A DNA stretch of 64,000 bases from Lysobacter sp036697405. GTDB lineage: Bacteria; Pseudomonadota; Gammaproteobacteria; Xanthomonadales; Xanthomonadaceae. The notes below the pieces were generated by a model, which did no database searches, was not told the origin of the DNA, and saw only the letters and a list, made by a program, of their open reading frames with translations. Position numbers and translations under genes: made by a program. Below, one piece after another: positions 61,336 to 64,000 of the stretch. Each line of letters opens with the position of its first letter. The first letter of the stretch is position 1. The stretch spans positions 1 to 64,000 of the forward strand of contig NZ_JBAHWA010000001.1 in NCBI RefSeq assembly GCF_036697405.1. The letters are read 5' to 3'.

Positions 61336-63624
61336 ATGCGTCAGCACGTCCGTGCTCCCCGCAGCCATGCCCTGGCCATCGCCGTCGCGATCAGCCTGAC
61401 TTCCGCCGCCGCTTTCGCGCAGGACGCGCCCGCCGCCGCCGCCGAGACGGCGCCCGCCGCCGAATCCGAGGCCAAGACCCTGGATGCGCTGATGGTCACC
61501 GCGCAGCGCCGCGTCGAGCGCGCCAAGGACGTGCCGATGGCGCTCACCACCGTCGACGCCGAGAAGCTGCACGTGCTCGGTTCCGGCGGCGGCGACATCC
61601 GCTTCCTGTCCGGCCGCCTGCCCAGCCTGAACATCGAGTCCTCGTTCGGCCGCGCCTTCCCGCGCTTCTACATCCGCGGCCTGGGCAACACCGACTTCGA
61701 CCTCAACGCCTCGCAGCCGGTCTCGCTGGTGTACGACGACATCGTGCTGGAGAACCCGCTGCTGAAGGGCTTCCCGGTGTTCGACATGGAGAACGTGGAG
61801 CTGCTGCGCGGCCCGCAGGGCACGCTGTTCGGCCGCAACACCCCGGCCGGCGTGGTCAAGTTCGAATCGGCCAAGCCGACCCGCGAGCTGGAAGGCTACG
61901 GCCAGATCGCCTACGGCAGCCACGGCACCACCAACGTCGAAGGCGCGATCAGTGGCCCGCTGGGCCCGAACTGGTCGGCGCGCGCCTCGGTGCTGTACCA
62001 GCGCCGCGACGAGTGGGTGACCAACACCAACCCCAACGCCCGCACCAATCCCAAGCTGGAAGGCTACGACGAGTCGGCCGCGCGCCTGCAGCTGCAATAC
62101 GACGGCAGCGAGACCTTCCACGCCCTGTTCAACCTGCACGCGCGCCACCTCAACGGCACCGCGCGCCTGTTCCGCGCCAACATCTTCAAGCCGGGCAGCA
62201 ACGACCTGGTCGCCGGTTTCGACGACGACAAGATCGCCATCGACGGCCGCAACTTCCAGCAGCTCGACACCTTCGGCGCCAGCGCGCGCCTGAGCTGGGA
62301 TTTCGGCAACGACCTGACCCTGTACTCGATCACCGGCTACGAGTCGGCCGATTCGCTCAGCCGCGGCGACATCGACGGCGGCGTGGGCGCGGCTTTCCTG
62401 CCGACCGGCAGCTATCCGGGCGTGATTCCGTTCACCGCCGAATCCGCCGACGGTCTGCCCGACCATCGCCAGTGGACCCAGGAGTTCCGCCTGGAGTCGA
62501 ACTACAGCGGCCCGCTGAACTGGCAGGCCGGCCTGTTCTACTTCGACGAAGACATCACCGTCGACAGCTTCAACTACGACACCCTGGGCGGCGGTGTGCA
62601 GGCCGGTTGGGCGCAGCAGAAGCAGCGCAACAAGGCCTGGGCGGCCTACAGCTCGCTCGATTACGCCGTCACCGACAAGCTGACCCTGCGCGGCGGCCTG
62701 CGCTACACCCAGGACAAGAAGGACTTCACCGCCAGCGTGCTGCAGAGCGCGCCGTTCGGCGCGCCGGTGTCGGGCCCGTTCCCGGTCCACACCGACGTCG
62801 ACGACGTCAGCTGGGACGCCAGCGCGGTCTACCAGGTCACCCCCGACGTCAACCTGTACGCCCGCGTCGCCAAGGGCTTCCGCGCGCCGTCGATCCAGGG
62901 CCGCCTGCTGTTCCAGGTGCCGCCGTCGCCGTCGGTGGCCGACGCCGAGAAGGTCATTTCCTACGAAGCCGGCGTCAAGGCCGACCTGTGGGACAAGCGC
63001 GCACGCCTGGGTTTCGCGGTGTTCCATTACAACGTCGACAACCAGCAGCTCAATGCCGTCGGCGGCGCCGCCAACCAGACCATCCTGCTCAACGCCGACA
63101 AGACCGTGGGCCAGGGCTTCGAGCTGGACTTCGACGCCTACGTCACCGACCACCTGATGATCACCCTCGGCGCCAGCTACAACGACACCGAGATCAAGGA
63201 CGCCAACCTGGCCGTCGCCCCCTGCGGCAGCGGCATGTGCACGGTCACCGATCCGGTGGCCGGCGGCGTCGCCTTCATCGACGGCAACCCGCTGCCGCAG
63301 GCCCCGAAGTGGGTCTACAACCTGACCGCGCGCTACTCGCTGCCGGTCGGCGACGGCGGCGAATTCTTCGTCTACACCGACTGGGCCTATCGCAGCGAAG
63401 TGAACTTCTTCCTCTACGAGGCCAAGGAGTTCCGCGGCAAGGCCTTGGTCGAAGGCGGCCTGCGCGTGGGCTACGGCTGGGACGACGGCAAGTACGAAGT
63501 CTCGCTGTACGGCCGCAACATCCTCGACAAGGTGCAGGCGGTCGGCGCGATCGACTTCAACAACCTGACCGGTTTCGTCAACGAGCCGCGCATCGTGGGC
63601 GTGGAGTTCAAGGCCGGCTTCTGA
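61336..63624 (+). CDS. TonB-dependent outer-membrane receptor
   Basis: A 762-residue protein with a signal peptide (cleavage near AFA-QD). After an Ala/Glu linker, TLDALMVTAQRRVERAKDVPMALTTVD starts the TonB box and plug. RFYIRGLGNTDFDLNASQPVSLVYDD, MENVELLRGPQGTLFGRNTPAGVVKFESAKP are plug signatures of the IroN/FyuA-like branch. The C-terminal barrel ends in aromatic Phe (VEFKAGF). No FecIR-type or transporter genes are adjacent, so the ligand (siderophore, glycan or other) is open. The frame is open upstream, but only the ATG at 61336 gives a signal peptide. Confidence 0.93.
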   Translation: MRQHVRAPRSHALAIAVAISLTSAAAFAQDAPAAAAETAPAAESEAKTLDALMVTAQRRVERAKDVPMALTTVDAEKLHVLGSGGGDIRFLSGRLPSLNIESSFGRAFPRFYIRGLGNTDFDLNASQPVSLVYDDIVLENPLLKGFPVFDMENVELLRGPQGTLFGRNTPAGVVKFESAKPTRELEGYGQIAYGSHGTTNVEGAISGPLGPNWSARASVLYQRRDEWVTNTNPNARTNPKLEGYDESAARLQLQYDGSETFHALFNLHARHLNGTARLFRANIFKPGSNDLVAGFDDDKIAIDGRNFQQLDTFGASARLSWDFGNDLTLYSITGYESADSLSRGDIDGGVGAAFLPTGSYPGVIPFTAESADGLPDHRQWTQEFRLESNYSGPLNWQAGLFYFDEDITVDSFNYDTLGGGVQAGWAQQKQRNKAWAAYSSLDYAVTDKLTLRGGLRYTQDKKDFTASVLQSAPFGAPVSGPFPVHTDVDDVSWDASAVYQVTPDVNLYARVAKGFRAPSIQGRLLFQVPPSPSVADAEKVISYEAGVKADLWDKRARLGFAVFHYNVDNQQLNAVGGAANQTILLNADKTVGQGFELDFDAYVTDHLMITLGASYNDTEIKDANLAVAPCGSGMCTVTDPVAGGVAFIDGNPLPQAPKWVYNLTARYSLPVGDGGEFFVYTDWAYRSEVNFFLYEAKEFRGKALVEGGLRVGYGWDDGKYEVSLYGRNILDKVQAVGAIDFNNLTGFVNEPRIVGVEFKAGF

Positions 63625-63648
63625 TCCAGGCCCGCTCGGTTGCAACGC

Positions 63649-63681
63649 GAACGGCCCGCCCAGTGCGGGCCGTTCGTTTTT
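63649..63681 (+). terminator. Rho-independent terminator of the TonB-receptor gene
   Basis: An 11-bp stem GAACGGCCCGC/GCGGGCCGTTC with a CCAGT loop, then GTTTTT. It lies 25 bases after the stop codon. Confidence 0.92.
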
Positions 63682-63793
63682 GTGGCCTGGCGCGGGCAGG
63701 GCAGCGACGTTGCCGCGGCCTTGACCGTCGGCCCGCTAGGCTGGCGCCCGTGCGAAGCGCTATCGTGCGTCCAGCCCCCTCGGAGCCCGTCCC

Positions 63794-64000
63794 ATGACCA
63801 CCGCCTACGACTTCACCGCCACCGATATCGACGGCCAGCCGCGCTCGCTGGACGAGTACCGCGGCAAGGTCCTGCTGATCGTCAACGTCGCCTCGCAATG
63901 CGGCTTCACCCCGCAGTACACCGGCCTGGAGCAGTTGCAGCGCAAGTATTCGGCGCAGGGCTTCGAAGTGCTGGGTTTCCCCTGCGATCAGTTCGGCCAC
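63794..64000 (+). CDS. Glutathione peroxidase, N-terminal part (runs off window)
   Basis: The first 69 codons of a GPx: TTAYDFTATDIDGQPRSLDE, GKVLLIVNVASQCGFTPQYTGLE with the peroxidatic Cys (not selenocysteine), and VLGFPCDQFGH beginning the resolving-Cys/Gln-tetrad region. It reduces peroxides, usually with thioredoxin in bacteria. The gene continues beyond the window. Confidence 0.92.
   Translation, partial: MTTAYDFTATDIDGQPRSLDEYRGKVLLIVNVASQCGFTPQYTGLEQLQRKYSAQGFEVLGFPCDQFGH

Noticed and set aside
61207..63645. A long antisense frame (812 codons) opposite the TonB receptor
   Set aside because: Low-complexity Val/Gly/Ala/Arg composition typical of a GC-rich shadow frame; the plus strand has complete receptor signatures.

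Overview
This is a compact, very GC-rich (by eye about 70%) stretch of bacterial chromosome with about 60 protein genes. It looks like Lysobacter or a close Xanthomonadaceae relative. The reasons are the dispersed intergenic GTAGGAGCGGCGTAAGCCGCGACC-type palindromes, the secreted hydrolase and peptidase repertoire, the TonB-dependent receptor, and short 5' leaders with TANAAT boxes almost touching the start codon. The assignment is by family resemblance only. I saw no rRNA, tRNA, CRISPR array, transposase, integrase or replication origin.

Layout. 1-9.9 kb: tRNA hydroxylase trhO, a lipoprotein/SGNH esterase pair, an HI0933-type flavoprotein, a serine hydrolase, chromate transporter chrA, a threonine-synthase-like enzyme and an NTF2-like protein. 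Two copies of a compound hairpin-plus-hexanucleotide repeat bracket this block. 9.9-16.5 kb: a luciferase-like oxidoreductase, a lipoprotein FKBP isomerase, a five-gene ArsR/three-SRPBCC/SDR operon with a clear operator-promoter, an orphan baseplate-spike pair (gp5-like plus PAAR-like), and an XRE regulator divergent from a membrane protein. 16.6-31.3 kb: housekeeping and metabolic genes: a second HI0933 flavoprotein, yaeQ, an RluA-type pseudouridine synthase, a class I amidotransferase, deaD, an amidohydrolase, yaiI, two GSTs, selO, a PNPOx-like protein and ABC-F uup. 31.5-43.6 kb: a secreted SRPBCC protein coupled to an AraC regulator, a secreted HExxH protein, thpR, a DUF1801 protein, an M14 carboxypeptidase coupled to a very unusual EEP-nuclease/GH3 glycosidase fusion, a third GST, a POT peptide transporter and a rhomboid protease.

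43.6-44.85 kb is a small lower-GC island, bounded by the intact 3' end of the rhomboid gene and a degraded second copy of that 3' end. 44.86-54.3 kb: a histone-H1-like protein, a GNAT protein, rluF, a DUF3298 lipoprotein, cfa, an amino-acid permease, an unrecognised two-gene cassette (353 and 101 aa) and a glycerophosphodiesterase. 54.5-64 kb: a sirtuin, an M3 peptidase, a VOC-like gene fragment, a large amidohydrolase, a REP cluster with a 99-bp tandem repeat, an AT-rich promoter region, a TonB-dependent receptor and a truncated glutathione peroxidase.

Together the genes suggest a free-living, proteolytic and saprophytic lifestyle. Peptides and glycans are degraded outside the cytoplasm (M14, M3, GH3, amidohydrolases) and imported (POT, APC, TonB receptor), with generous thiol and oxidant defence (three GSTs, GPx, SelO, chromate efflux). 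The observations most worth follow-up are the EEP-GH3 fusion, the duplicated rhomboid end with its island, the block-structured satellite inside a dispersed repeat, the orphan spike pair, and several putative leaderless promoters.
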